Shown: piece after piece, positions 8,550 to 17,009 of the stretch
Numbering within the stretch: the stretch's first letter is position 1
Layout of the letters: every line of letters begins with the position of its first letter
Assembly: GCA_964641415.1 (NCBI GenBank)
Contig: CAZXMW010000008.1
Span: forward strand, 1-64,000
Direction of reading: 5' to 3'
DNA: 64,000 nucleotides
From: JAHECW01 sp964641415
GTDB taxonomy: Bacteria > Acidobacteriota > Thermoanaerobaculia > Thermoanaerobaculales > Sulfomarinibacteraceae
Notes under the pieces: generated by a model
What the model was told of the DNA's origin: nothing
Databases searched by the model: none
The model's input: the letters and a program-made list of their open reading frames with translations, nothing else
Program-made: the position numbers and the translations under genes

Positions 8550-9575
8550 ATGCGCAGACGACTCTCGACGCACCTCGCCCTGGCGGCGCTGGTCGTGGCC
8601 ACGACCGCCGGCACCGTCCAGGCTCAGGGCACGCCCCAGCTCGTTGTCCCCGCGAAGATCATCGATGTCGGCACGGTGTCCCAGGGCGTCGTCGCGGATG
8701 CCGTGTTCGAGCTCGTCAACGAGGGTGACGGCACCCTGACTGTCAAGGCGGTCCGCCCGACCTGCGGCTGCACGGTGGCCGATTTCGACCGCGAGATCCC
8801 GGCCGGCACAACCGGCAAGGTCCAGGCCAAGCTCGACACCAAGGACTTCGCCGGCCCGATCTCGAAGTCGATTCTGGTCATGACCGACGACCCGCAGATG
8901 CCGACCGTCACCCTGGTCATCAAGGCCGACATCCGGCCGTTCGTCGAGATTCTGCCTCGGCCGCTGGTGCGGTTCAACGCCGTGCTGTACGAGCCCATGA
9001 ACCAGAGCTTCATCGTGGTCGGCGCCGACCCTGAAAAGAAGATCAAGGTGCTCGACGTCGAAAGCAGCGTTCCGTTCATCAAAACAACCCTGCGCCAGCT
9101 GCCCGAGGACGAGCTGGTTCCGGGCAAGAGCCCTTCCCAATTCGAGGTCACCCTGTCGCTCGACGAGGCCGGCGCGCCTGTCGGACCGGTCAACGCGGTG
9201 CTCACCGTCAAGACCGACCTCAAGGAGGCGCCCCAGGTGCCGGTGAAGGTCTACGGCGTCATCCGGTCGCTGATCCACGTCACCCCGACTCAGGTCCAGT
9301 TCGGCTCGGTCGAGGCCGCTGCCCAACCCGGCCGCAACCTGATCGTGGTCAACAACCGAACCGACGGCAGCAAGGTCCAGATCACCGGTATCGATGTCGA
9401 CGATCCGGCGTTCGCCGCCCAGGTCGCTCCCATCGAGGACGGCCGGCGCTACCAGGTCACGGTGATGGTCAAGGCCGATGCCGAGCCGGGCTCGCGCAAC
9501 GCCACCCTGACCTTGACCACCACCGACAAGGACTATCCCAAGGTCACCGTGCCGATTCGAGCCAACATCAGGTAA
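8550..9575 (+). CDS. Secreted DUF1573 domain protein
   Basis: 341 residues. A signal peptide (residues 1 to about 26, ending VQAQ) leads to a DUF1573-type domain with the hallmark RPTCGCTVADFD. A second beta-sandwich module follows around 225-340 ('VTPTQVQFGSVEAAAQPGRN'). Such proteins belong to the ASH/Ig-like group and are exported, but their biochemical role is not established. AAGGAGG precedes the ATG by 6 nt. A much longer open frame runs antisense through mpl and pcrA upstream; it is a shadow. Confidence 0.85.
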   Translation: MRRRLSTHLALAALVVATTAGTVQAQGTPQLVVPAKIIDVGTVSQGVVADAVFELVNEGDGTLTVKAVRPTCGCTVADFDREIPAGTTGKVQAKLDTKDFAGPISKSILVMTDDPQMPTVTLVIKADIRPFVEILPRPLVRFNAVLYEPMNQSFIVVGADPEKKIKVLDVESSVPFIKTTLRQLPEDELVPGKSPSQFEVTLSLDEAGAPVGPVNAVLTVKTDLKEAPQVPVKVYGVIRSLIHVTPTQVQFGSVEAAAQPGRNLIVVNNRTDGSKVQITGIDVDDPAFAAQVAPIEDGRRYQVTVMVKADAEPGSRNATLTLTTTDKDYPKVTVPIRANIR

Positions 9576-9590
9576 TTGCGGAGCTTTCTT

Positions 9591-9624
9591 GCAGAACGGC
9601 GGGGGCGGGACCTCGCCGTTCTGC
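9591..9624 (+). terminator. Hairpin after the DUF1573 gene
   Basis: Perfect 11-bp arms (9591-9601 and 9614-9624) enclose a 12-nt G-rich loop, 16 bp beyond the stop. No U-tract follows, so it is either a U-less terminator or an RNA-stabilising stem. It directly precedes the tsaD -10 element. Confidence 0.4.
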
Positions 9625-9638
9625 CATACTGAATCGTC

Positions 9639-10751
9639 GTGACCGACCGATCTCTTCCCCTGCGCACCCTCGCCATCGAGACCTCGTGCGACGAGACCGC
9701 GGTGGCGGTGCTCGACCGCGACGGCGGTGTCGAGGCCAACCGGCTGGCGAGTCAGATCGCCGCCCACGCGCCCTACGGCGGAGTCGTGCCCGAGCTCGCC
9801 TCGCGCGAGCACCTGCGCGCGCTGCCGCTGCTCGTCGACCAGGTTCTCGAGGCGACCTCGGACCCGATCGAGCTGGTTGCGGTGACCACCGGTCCCGGGC
9901 TCGTCGGCGCGCTGCTGGTCGGTGTGCGCTTCGCGGCTGCGTTCGCCTGGGCACGCGGTCGGCCGCTGATCGCTGTCGACCACCTGCACGGCCACCTGGT
10001 GTCGCCGTTTCTGTCCCTCGACGGCGCGCCTGCCCGGCCGATGCCGGATCGCGTGCTGGCGCTGGTCGCTTCCGGCGGCCACTCCAGCTGGTACCTGATC
10101 ACCTCCGGCGAGCCCCGACGACTGGGTCGGACCCGAGACGACGCCGCTGGAGAGAGCTTCGACAAGGTCGCGCAGGCTCTCGGGCTGCCCTACCCCGGAG
10201 GACCGGAGGTCGATCGCCTCGCGCGACGGGGCGACTCGACCGGCGTTGAGCTGCCGCGGCCGAGGATCGACGGCGCTCCGGCCGACTTCTCGTTCTCCGG
10301 GCTCAAGTCTGCGGCGATCAGGTGGCTGCGCGACCACGGCCTCGCCGGCGCCGGCCCCGACGACCCGCCGGTGGCGATGCTCGACCTGCTCAGTTCCTTC
10401 GAAACCGCCGTCGTCGACCAGCTGCTGGGTCCGGTCGAGGCTCTGGTCGACGAGCACCGGCCTTCGGTCGTCACCGCGTCCGGCGGCGTCGCCGCCAACA
10501 CCCAGCTCCGCGAGCGGCTGGGGCGGCTGGGCGACAGGCTCGGGCTCGGGGTCGTGCTGCCGCCGGTCGCCCTGACAACCGACAACGCCGCCATGATCGG
10601 CCGTGCCGGGCAGCTCGCCCACGCCCGCGGCGCGGTCACCGATCCGCTGCGTGTCGACGCCCGCCCCCGAAGCGTCTGGCATCCGCCCGGGATGCGGCCG
10701 GTTGCACAACCGGCGGGCTCCGGTAGCATGGTCGGCCGGAGAGACCGATGA
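9639..10751 (+). CDS. tsaD: tRNA N6-adenosine threonylcarbamoyltransferase TsaD
   Basis: 370 residues. TsaD transfers threonylcarbamoyl to A37 of ANN-decoding tRNAs in a complex with TsaB and TsaE. Family blocks are IETSCDETAVAV at 13-24, GGVVPELASREH, the metal-binding VDHLHGHL, SGGHSSW, and FSFSGLKSA. The GTG start lacks a Shine-Dalgarno sequence but has CATACT 8 nt upstream (9625-9630), so the message may be leaderless. The TGA overlaps the lepB ATG (ATGA). Confidence 0.95.
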   Translation: MTDRSLPLRTLAIETSCDETAVAVLDRDGGVEANRLASQIAAHAPYGGVVPELASREHLRALPLLVDQVLEATSDPIELVAVTTGPGLVGALLVGVRFAAAFAWARGRPLIAVDHLHGHLVSPFLSLDGAPARPMPDRVLALVASGGHSSWYLITSGEPRRLGRTRDDAAGESFDKVAQALGLPYPGGPEVDRLARRGDSTGVELPRPRIDGAPADFSFSGLKSAAIRWLRDHGLAGAGPDDPPVAMLDLLSSFETAVVDQLLGPVEALVDEHRPSVVTASGGVAANTQLRERLGRLGDRLGLGVVLPPVALTTDNAAMIGRAGQLAHARGAVTDPLRVDARPRSVWHPPGMRPVAQPAGSGSMVGRRDR

Positions 10752-11440
10752 AGAAATCCGTCTATCGCGAGTACTACGAGGCCATTCTGGTTGCCTTCCT
10801 GCTGGCCCTGTTCGTCCGCACCTTCGTCTTCGAGAACTTCAAGATCCCGTCGCGCTCCATGGAGGAAGGCCTCCTGGTCGGCGATCATCTCGTGGTCAAC
10901 AAGTTCATCTTCTCCGAGCACTTCAACACGGTGCTCCACGCGGTGATGCCGTACCGCGCGCCTCGGCGCGGCGACGTGGTGGTGTTCAAGTACCCGGTGG
11001 ACCCTCGGCGCGACTTCATCAAGCGCTGCGTCGCCGTCGCCGGCGACGAGATCGAGATCCGTGACAAGCAGCTGATCGTCAACGGTGTGCCGCAGCACGA
11101 GCCCTACGCTGTGTACACCTCCGACGCCGTCATCCCGAACCGGCCGTCGGTCCGGCCGAGCCTGCGGTCGCGCGACAACTTCGGGCCGTTCGTGGTTCCC
11201 GAAGGCACCGTGTTCTGTATGGGGGACAATCGAGACAACTCGTCGGACTCGCGGTTCTGGGGGCCGGTCCCGACCGAGAACATCAAGGGACGGGCGGTGC
11301 TCATCTACTGGTCGTTCGAGACCCAGCCGTCGGACGGTGAGTGGCGCAGCTTCGGCCATCGTTTCAGGCAGCTCGCCGATGTCTTCATCAACTTCTTCAC
11401 CAAGACGCGGTGGGAGAGACAGTTCCGCCTCATCCGGTAA
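10748..11440 (+). CDS. lepB: Signal peptidase I
   Basis: 230 residues with one N-terminal membrane segment (about 12-28). The catalytic serine is Ser37 in PSRSME and the general-base lysine is Lys91 in RDFIKRCVA; MGDNRDNSSDSR is the conserved box E. It cleaves signal peptides on the periplasmic face, so it serves the many exported proteins in this window. The start overlaps tsaD, and GGAGAG lies 7 nt upstream. TAGCAT at about 10725-10730 could be an internal promoter. Confidence 0.95.
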   Translation: MKKSVYREYYEAILVAFLLALFVRTFVFENFKIPSRSMEEGLLVGDHLVVNKFIFSEHFNTVLHAVMPYRAPRRGDVVVFKYPVDPRRDFIKRCVAVAGDEIEIRDKQLIVNGVPQHEPYAVYTSDAVIPNRPSVRPSLRSRDNFGPFVVPEGTVFCMGDNRDNSSDSRFWGPVPTENIKGRAVLIYWSFETQPSDGEWRSFGHRFRQLADVFINFFTKTRWERQFRLIR

Positions 11441-11530
11441 GCTCGCCCGGACGCCGGAGGGCGTCGGGGTCGTTCGGCCAAGTCCGACCGGGGTGGTATC
11501 ATGACCTTCGATCACGGTCGTGGAGGAGCT

Positions 11531-11899
11531 ATGAAAACGTGGAAGAATCAACGTGGGGACGTGCCGGTCGGCTGCCTCATCGGCTGCGTGGTCCTGGTGC
11601 TCATCGCGATCTTCGCCATGAACGCGATTCCGGCCCAGCTCGACCTCGGAGAGTTTGAAAAACGCATCGAAGAGCTCGCCGACCGCGCCAATCGTCGCGA
11701 GTACACCAGTCAGCGGATCAAACGCGACATCCTCGACAAGGCCCGGGACCTCGACTTCGACGTTCCCGAGGAACGGGTCGAGATCGAGAAGAACGACCGG
11801 CGGATCAAGATCAGAGTGCGGTTCGACCAGGAAATCCGGTTCCCGGGCTACACCTGGGTCCGCCAGCACGACATCCGTCTCGAACGGCCGATTTTCTGA
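11531..11899 (+). CDS. Small single-span membrane protein, DUF4845-like
   Basis: 122 residues. After MKTWKNQRGD comes one membrane segment (about residues 12-31), then a charged, mostly helical and beta region ending FPGYTWVRQHDIRLERPIF. The layout and the position behind lepB resemble DUF4845 proteins, but I cannot confirm the family. GGAGG precedes this ATG, which I prefer to one ten codons upstream. TATCAT at 11497-11502 could be its own -10. Confidence 0.6.
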   Translation: MKTWKNQRGDVPVGCLIGCVVLVLIAIFAMNAIPAQLDLGEFEKRIEELADRANRREYTSQRIKRDILDKARDLDFDVPEERVEIEKNDRRIKIRVRFDQEIRFPGYTWVRQHDIRLERPIF

Positions 11900-11908
11900 C
11901 CGGAGCGA

Positions 11909-12616
11909 TCACCGATTCAGCTCGTCGACGATCCGGTCGACGGCCCCGGCCGGGTCGTCGGCGCCGGTGATCGGCCTGCCGACGACGAGGATGTCGGCGC
12001 CGGCAGCGATCGCCCGCGACGGCGTCATCACCCGCCGCTGATCACCGGCCGGGCTCCACCGGGGGCGGATGCCGGGCGTCACGATCAGAAAGTCCGGGCC
12101 GCAGTCGCGACGAACGGCGGCCGCCTCGCGGGCGGACGCGACGACGCCACCGAGCCCGGCGTCCCGGGCGAGCCGGGCCCAGCGCACCACCAGCTCCTCG
12201 GGCGCCGCATCGAGCCCGAGCTCGGCGAGAGCAGCGCGGTCGAGGCTGGTCAGCACGGTGACCGCCAGGACCGTCGGTGGGGTGGCGGCGGCGCCCCTCC
12301 CGGCGCCTTCCAGGGCGGCCTCGAGCATGGCCCGTCCGCCGGCCGCGTGGACGTTGAACATGGCGGCGCCGGTGGCGGCACAGCTTGCGGCGGCCCGGCC
12401 GACAGTGGTCGGGATGTCGTGGAGCTTGAGGTCGAGAAAGACCCTGGCGCCGGTCTTCGCGACGTCTCCGACCAGCGCTGGTCCGTGCGCCGTGAACGCC
12501 TCCAGACCGAGCTTCAGCCAGCCGGCATGGGGCGCCAGCAGGGCCGCCATCTCCGTGATCCACGACCGGTCGGCGCCGTCGAGCGCCACACAGATCCGCT
12601 GTCGTGGGTCGTTCAT
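11909..12616 (-). CDS. pyrF: Orotidine 5'-phosphate decarboxylase
   Basis: 235 residues. PyrF makes UMP from OMP. The catalytic charged network is seen in VFLDLKLHDIPTT (Asp-x-Lys...Asp), with the phosphate-binding end GADILVVGRPITGADDP. The N-terminal ICVALDG strand is typical. I chose the ATG at 12616 because GGAGG stands 6 nt upstream; the frame is open for 10 more codons. The gene converges with the small membrane protein gene and diverges from the next gene. Confidence 0.95.
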   Translation of the reverse strand: MNDPRQRICVALDGADRSWITEMAALLAPHAGWLKLGLEAFTAHGPALVGDVAKTGARVFLDLKLHDIPTTVGRAAASCAATGAAMFNVHAAGGRAMLEAALEGAGRGAAATPPTVLAVTVLTSLDRAALAELGLDAAPEELVVRWARLARDAGLGGVVASAREAAAVRRDCGPDFLIVTPGIRPRWSPAGDQRRVMTPSRAIAAGADILVVGRPITGADDPAGAVDRIVDELNR

Positions 12617-12744
12617 GGCACGCCTCCGTACTCTGCCGATCGACAAGGAGTCTACATGGCGTCTTTGCCGGACGCGCGGTCGTTCAAGTTTTTTGATCGT
12701 TGCTGTCGCTGCCGACGAGATGCGCGGCCGGCCTCCGGCCGCGG

Positions 12745-12750
12745 TACGAT
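12745..12750 (+). promoter_or_regulatory. -10 element of the phosphatase-fold protein, probably leaderless
   Basis: TACGAT ends exactly 6 nt before the GTG at 12757, with no Shine-Dalgarno sequence between. This decides the start of the following gene. Confidence 0.5.
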
Positions 12751-12756
12751 CGATTT

Positions 12757-14340
12757 GTGAAGAAGGACTGCTTCTGGATCCACGGACTCACCGCCGGCGC
12801 GGTCGGCGGGGTGCTCGCCGAGGCCATGGTCATGCGGCTCAACCCGGAGGTCGCCCAGTCGGCGACCGCCATCGCGATCGGGGTTGTCGCGTGGGCTTCC
12901 TGGGGCGCGCTCCTGGCCGGCGTTCCGTTGGTCGTCCTCCAGCTCGGGTTGCGTCGCCTGCGCCGTCGCCCGAGCGGCTGGCCGGCGCCGACCCTGATCG
13001 CGCTGATTTACCTGGTCGCGGCGGTGCTCGGGGCGGCCAACGCCGACATCCACGAGCACCTGTTGTCGGCGACCGCCCGCCGGGTGGTGATCCAGGACGC
13101 GGTCGCGTGGTTCCTCGGAGCGGCCCTCGCTTTGGTCGCGGGGAGCATTCTGCGAAGGCACGGCGCCGGCAGACGGTGGCGGGTGGCGTTCGCGGTGGTC
13201 ATGCTGCTGCTGCCCGCGGCCCGGCTGGTGATCCGACCGACGACGGCTGCCGCGCCCCTCGCCGTGCCGCTCGAGCCGATCGGCGTGCCGAAGCGTCCTC
13301 TGTTGGTCGTCGGTATCGAGGGTCTCGACGTGCCGACCCTGCTGACCTACGCCGGCAGCGGCCACGCGCCGCTGCTGGCCCGAATCATGCGCGCCGGGTC
13401 GTGGGGCAGCATGCTCCCGTACCAACCGTTTCTCCGACAGTCGTACTGGACAACGCTGGCCACCGGCGCCAATCCCGGATCGCATGGCGTCAAGGCCCAC
13501 TGGGGGTGGCGGCTGCCGTGGCTGGAGGACACCCTGCGCCTGCTGCCGTGGACCCCCCAGGGGTCCCGGATGATCCTGCCCTGGTGGTTGGGTCGACGCG
13601 TGGTCCCTCCCGAGGCGACGGTTCCCGCGCTGTGGCAGCGGTTGCAGATTTCCGGCGTTGCCACCGAGGTCGCAGGATGGCCGGGCGTCTGGCCGTCGGA
13701 GGTCGATCCGACGGTGGCGACCGCTGATGCTCCCGTCGTTGCCGACGAGGGTCTGTGGTCGGCCCTGGAGACCGCCCTCGACGGGTTTCCCGACGCCGAA
13801 AACAGGGTCTGGCGAGCCATCGGCCGCGACCGGGCGGTCCTGCGAACGGCGCTGAACGGTCTCGGGTCCGGAACCGAGGCGTTGTGGCTGAGGCTCGGCG
13901 CGCTGGCGACGGCACGCGAGCTGCTCGAGCCGCTCAAGCCGCGTCACACCGGCGAACGTGAGGTCATCGAGCTGATCGTGGAGATGCTCGACAGCCAGCT
14001 TGCCGAGCTGTTGGCGGCGGCCCCGTCCGACGCGCTCGTCGTGCTGGTCTCGCCCTATGGCCTGGCGCCGCCGAGCTCGTTCGAGCGTCTGCGGCGGCTG
14101 ATCGGCATCGGCGACACCTGGCGGACGTCGGGTGATCGGTGTTGGGACGGGGTGCTGCTGATCCACGGGCGCGAGGTGGCGCCGGGTCGCAGCTTCCGCG
14201 ACCGCGAGCTCGCTGACTTGGTCCCGACCGTGCTCTACCTGGTCGGCCTGCCGGTCGCCCAGTACATGGAGGGCGAGGTCGTGGTCGATGCCGTCGACCG
14301 GGGCTTTCTCGAAACCCACCCTCTGGTGGTCGACCCGTAG
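12757..14340 (+). CDS. Membrane protein with a degenerate alkaline-phosphatase-superfamily domain
   Basis: 527 residues from the GTG at 12757. About four membrane segments occupy residues 8-160; the remainder has the outline of a type I phosphodiesterase (LLVVGIEGLDVPTLL, SYWTTLATGANPGSHGV, DLVPTVLYLVGLPVAQYMEGEV). The expected metal ligands are missing: GIEG replaces the Asp-Gly motif, VSPYG replaces SDHG, and the central D-x-x-x-H motif is not found. It may be a non-catalytic relative acting on lipid or phosphate-containing envelope compounds. A TTG start at 12700 is possible but less likely. Confidence 0.65.
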   Translation: MKKDCFWIHGLTAGAVGGVLAEAMVMRLNPEVAQSATAIAIGVVAWASWGALLAGVPLVVLQLGLRRLRRRPSGWPAPTLIALIYLVAAVLGAANADIHEHLLSATARRVVIQDAVAWFLGAALALVAGSILRRHGAGRRWRVAFAVVMLLLPAARLVIRPTTAAAPLAVPLEPIGVPKRPLLVVGIEGLDVPTLLTYAGSGHAPLLARIMRAGSWGSMLPYQPFLRQSYWTTLATGANPGSHGVKAHWGWRLPWLEDTLRLLPWTPQGSRMILPWWLGRRVVPPEATVPALWQRLQISGVATEVAGWPGVWPSEVDPTVATADAPVVADEGLWSALETALDGFPDAENRVWRAIGRDRAVLRTALNGLGSGTEALWLRLGALATARELLEPLKPRHTGEREVIELIVEMLDSQLAELLAAAPSDALVVLVSPYGLAPPSSFERLRRLIGIGDTWRTSGDRCWDGVLLIHGREVAPGRSFRDRELADLVPTVLYLVGLPVAQYMEGEVVVDAVDRGFLETHPLVVDP

Positions 14341-14383
14341 CTCTCGCGATGAGGGTCGCTCGGTGGCCGGCGGCGGCGGCCGC

Positions 14384-14412
14384 TTGGCTTCCGAGACGCT
14401 TTTGATTATGGT
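14384..14412 (+). promoter_or_regulatory. Promoter for the isocitrate-dehydrogenase-family gene
   Basis: TTGGCT (14384-14389), a 17-bp spacer and TATGGT (14407-14412). The ATG lies about 37 nt further on, after AAGGGGAGG. Confidence 0.55.
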
Positions 14413-14448
14413 GTGCTGCGATCGGAGACGAGAAGGGGAGGATGGAGC

Positions 14449-15633
14449 ATGGCTCGTCGGACGGTGGTTGTGATGCCGGGTGACGGAATCGGACAGGTCG
14501 TGCTGCCGGAGGCGGTCCGGGTGCTCGAGGCAGCGGGGTTCGCAGCCGACTGGGCGCCGGCCGAGATCGGCTGGGAGCTCTGGATCCGCGAAGGCAATCC
14601 ATTGCCCCAACGGACCATCGATCTCATTGCCGAGCACAAGGTGGCGCTGTTCGGCGCCATCACGTCGAAGCCCAAGGACGCGGCGGCGCGGGAGCTCTCG
14701 GCCGAGCTCCGCGATCAGGGCCACGTCTACTACTCGCCCATCGTCGGTCTTCGCCAGCGATTCGACCTCGACGTGTCGATTCGACCGTGCATCACCTTCC
14801 CGGGCAACCCGCTCAACTTCATCCGTCGGGGCGCAGGCGACGCCGTCGAGGAGCCGAGGGTCAACGCGGTCATCTTCCGGCAGAACACCGAGGGGCTGTA
14901 CGGCGGCGTCGAGTGGACCAACCCGCCCGACAACGTCTGGTCCGCGCTCGACAGCCATCCCAAGTTCGCCGCCTTCCGCGACGTCCCGCGCGAGGACCTG
15001 GCGGTGTCGACCCGGATCTTCACCCGAGCCAAGTGCCGGCGAATCTGCGAGGAGGCCTTCCGGTACGCGGCCGAGCACGGCTACTCCTCGGTCACGGTGT
15101 GCGAGAAGCCGAACGTGATCCGTGAGACCTCGGGCATGATGCTCGACGAGGGGCGCAGGGCGCAGCAGCGCTACCCCGGCATCGAGTTCTGGGACACCAA
15201 CATCGACGCTCAGATGATGTGGCTGACCAAGAACCCCGAGGACTACGGGGTGGTGGTCGCCGGCAACATGTTCGGCGACATCATCTCCGACGGCTTCGCC
15301 GGCCTGGTCGGCGGGCTCGGGTTCGCGGCGTCGGCCAACATCGGCGCCGACGTCGGGGTCTTCGAGCCGACTCACGGCTCGGCGCCCAAGTACGCCGAGC
15401 TCGACCCGGCGATCGTCAACCCGATCGCCATGGTGCTGTCGGCTGTGATGATGCTCGACTGGCTCGGCGAGTCCGAAATCGCCGGGCGGGTCCGGTCGGC
15501 GGTGGCGGCGGTGGTCGCCGAGGGGGCGGTGCGAACCTACGACATGCTCAAGCTGCGCGGCGGTCCCCAGGCCATCGGCCAGGGCGCCGCGACCACCACT
15601 CAGATGACCGACGCCATCATCTCCAAGCTGTGA
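14449..15633 (+). CDS. Isocitrate/isopropylmalate dehydrogenase family protein, probably isocitrate dehydrogenase
   Basis: 394 residues. The beta-decarboxylating dehydrogenase fold is clear: VVVMPGDGIGQVVLPEA at the N-terminus, FRQNTEGLYGGVEW, NMFGDIISDGFAGLVGGLGFAASANIG, and VFEPTHGSAPKYA. These enzymes oxidise and decarboxylate 2-hydroxy-3-carboxy acids with NAD(P) and Mg2+ or Mn2+. The citrate lyase genes directly downstream make isocitrate the likeliest substrate, but isopropylmalate, homoisocitrate or tartrate cannot be excluded from sequence alone. AAGGGGAGG precedes the ATG; an in-frame upstream codon lies inside the leader. Confidence 0.85.
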   Translation: MARRTVVVMPGDGIGQVVLPEAVRVLEAAGFAADWAPAEIGWELWIREGNPLPQRTIDLIAEHKVALFGAITSKPKDAAARELSAELRDQGHVYYSPIVGLRQRFDLDVSIRPCITFPGNPLNFIRRGAGDAVEEPRVNAVIFRQNTEGLYGGVEWTNPPDNVWSALDSHPKFAAFRDVPREDLAVSTRIFTRAKCRRICEEAFRYAAEHGYSSVTVCEKPNVIRETSGMMLDEGRRAQQRYPGIEFWDTNIDAQMMWLTKNPEDYGVVVAGNMFGDIISDGFAGLVGGLGFAASANIGADVGVFEPTHGSAPKYAELDPAIVNPIAMVLSAVMMLDWLGESEIAGRVRSAVAAVVAEGAVRTYDMLKLRGGPQAIGQGAATTTQMTDAIISKL

Positions 15634-15645
15634 TGGCCGGCTCGG

Positions 15646-15675
15646 TCCCGATCCGGATCCCGATCCCGGTCCCGA
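15646..15675. repeat. Short hexamer tandem repeat behind the dehydrogenase stop
   Basis: Five 6-bp units (TCCCGA, TCCGGA, TCCCGA, TCCCGG, TCCCGA) start 12 bp after the stop codon. Read on the other strand they are TCGGGA-type units, the same family as the larger array behind mpl. Confidence 0.6.
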
Positions 15676-15714
15676 CGGGGCCGCTGCGGCGACCGGGCCT
15701 CCTCGGAGCTCGCC

Positions 15715-16920
15715 ATGCCTGACCTCCACACCGCCTCGGCCGGGCCCCTCGGCGACGACGTGCGCTCCGACTGCCACGTCGCCTACACCCCCGGCGAGCA
15801 GCCGCTCGAGCTCGAGATCGCGTCCAAGGTCGACTACCTGTACAGCGACGCCATGACCGCCGCGGTGCGCCGTGTCGCCGACGGGCTCGACGTGACGACG
15901 GGCCGGATCGCGGTCACCGACCGGGGTGCGCTCGACTGGGTGATGCTGGCGCGCGCCGAGGCATGTCTGCGTCGCGCCGGCGCTCACGGCCCGGCGGTGC
16001 TGCCCGAGGCTCACCCCCAACCGGCGGCCGCCTCATCGCGCACCCGGCTGCGCCGCAGTCGGCTCTACCTGCCCGGCAACCGCCCCAAGCTCATGCTCTC
16101 GGTCTCGCTGTACGGCGCCGACGGGCTCATCCTCGATCTCGAGGACTCGGTGACGCCGGCGGAGAAGGACACCGCCCGGCTGCTGGTCCGCAATGCGCTC
16201 GTCGCCCTCGACTGGGGCCCGGCCGAGCGAATGGTGCGGGTCAACCAGGGCGAGGCGGGGGACGAGGACCTGCGGCGGATCGCGCACCACAACCCACACC
16301 TGGTGCTGCTGCCCAAGGTCGAGGATCCTGACGAGGTTCGCCGGGCCGCCGATCTTCTCCGCCAGCTCGTCGGCGACCGGGCCCCGTGGCTGATGCCGAT
16401 CCTCGAGTCGCCTCTCGGCATCCACAGGGCGCACGCCATCGCGGCCGCTGACGACCTCGTCGTCGCCCTGACCCTCGGCCTCGAGGATCTTTCGGCAGAG
16501 CTCGGGGCGCCCCGCACCGACGACGGGTGGGAGAGCTTCACCGCGCGCCAGACCGTGGTCTACGCCGCCCGGGCAGCCGGGGTCCAGCCGATCGCGTCGG
16601 TCTTCTCGGACATCGCTGACGACGATGCCCTGGCGCGCTACGTGCGGCGCGAGCGAGGCCTCGGCTTCGACGGTGTCGGCTGCATTCACCCGCGCCAGGT
16701 TTCGGTGGTCCACCGCGAGATGGCCCCCACCGACGCGGAGGCCGAGCGCGCGGTGCGGATCGTCCGCGCCGCGCGGGACGCCGAGCGGCGCGGGCTGGGC
16801 GCGGTCGCCGTGGGATCGAAGATGGTCGACCCGCCGGTCGTCACGCAGGCTTTCCGGACCGTCGAGCTGGCGATCGCGGGCGGTGTTCTCGCGGCGGAGT
16901 GGGATGATTCGAAGACGTAA
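15715..16920 (+). CDS. Citrate lyase acyl-carrier (gamma) and beta subunit fusion, CitD-CitE
   Basis: 401 residues in two parts. Residues 1 to about 95 match CitD: DDVRSDCHVAY carries the serine (Ser18) that would bear the phosphoribosyl-dephospho-CoA prosthetic group, and the part ends with DRGALDWVMLARAEACLRRA. From about 115 on it is CitE: RRSRLYLPGNRPKLM, GADGLILDLEDSV, LLPKVEDPDEV, GLEDLSAELGA, and GCIHPRQVSVVH. CitE cleaves citryl-carrier to oxaloacetate and acetyl-carrier. The linker is about 20 residues rich in Ala and Pro. citF follows after 89 bp. The maturation genes citC, citX and citG are not in the window. Confidence 0.85.
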   Translation: MPDLHTASAGPLGDDVRSDCHVAYTPGEQPLELEIASKVDYLYSDAMTAAVRRVADGLDVTTGRIAVTDRGALDWVMLARAEACLRRAGAHGPAVLPEAHPQPAAASSRTRLRRSRLYLPGNRPKLMLSVSLYGADGLILDLEDSVTPAEKDTARLLVRNALVALDWGPAERMVRVNQGEAGDEDLRRIAHHNPHLVLLPKVEDPDEVRRAADLLRQLVGDRAPWLMPILESPLGIHRAHAIAAADDLVVALTLGLEDLSAELGAPRTDDGWESFTARQTVVYAARAAGVQPIASVFSDIADDDALARYVRRERGLGFDGVGCIHPRQVSVVHREMAPTDAEAERAVRIVRAARDAERRGLGAVAVGSKMVDPPVVTQAFRTVELAIAGGVLAAEWDDSKT

Positions 16921-16928
16921 CTTCATTA

Positions 16929-16956
16929 GAATTATGAATTATGAATTCTGAATGAT
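16929..16956. repeat. AT-rich heptamer tandem repeat
   Basis: Four 7-bp units (GAATTAT twice, GAATTCT, GAATGAT) begin 8 bp after the citDE stop. It is strikingly AT-rich against its surroundings and lies inside the citDE-citF operon. Confidence 0.7.
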
Positions 16957-17009
16957 GGGGGTGAGGGGTGAGGCGGATTCGCGACCGAGGCGGTCTGATG
17001 GGATGAACG

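Noticed and set aside
4326..9575. Open frame of 1749 codons on the plus strand
   Set aside because: Only its last 341 codons (DUF1573 protein) are real. The rest is antisense to pcrA and mpl and runs through the hexamer array; GC-rich codon use leaves antisense frames free of stops.
8505..10709. Minus-strand open frame of 734 codons opposite the DUF1573 gene and tsaD
   Set aside because: Composition is that of an antisense shadow (Asp, Arg, Gly and His rich without any motif), while the plus strand carries clear TsaD signatures.
12652..16020. Minus-strand open frame of 1122 codons
   Set aside because: It is antisense to the phosphatase-fold protein, the dehydrogenase and the start of citDE, which have recognisable motifs; the minus frame has none.
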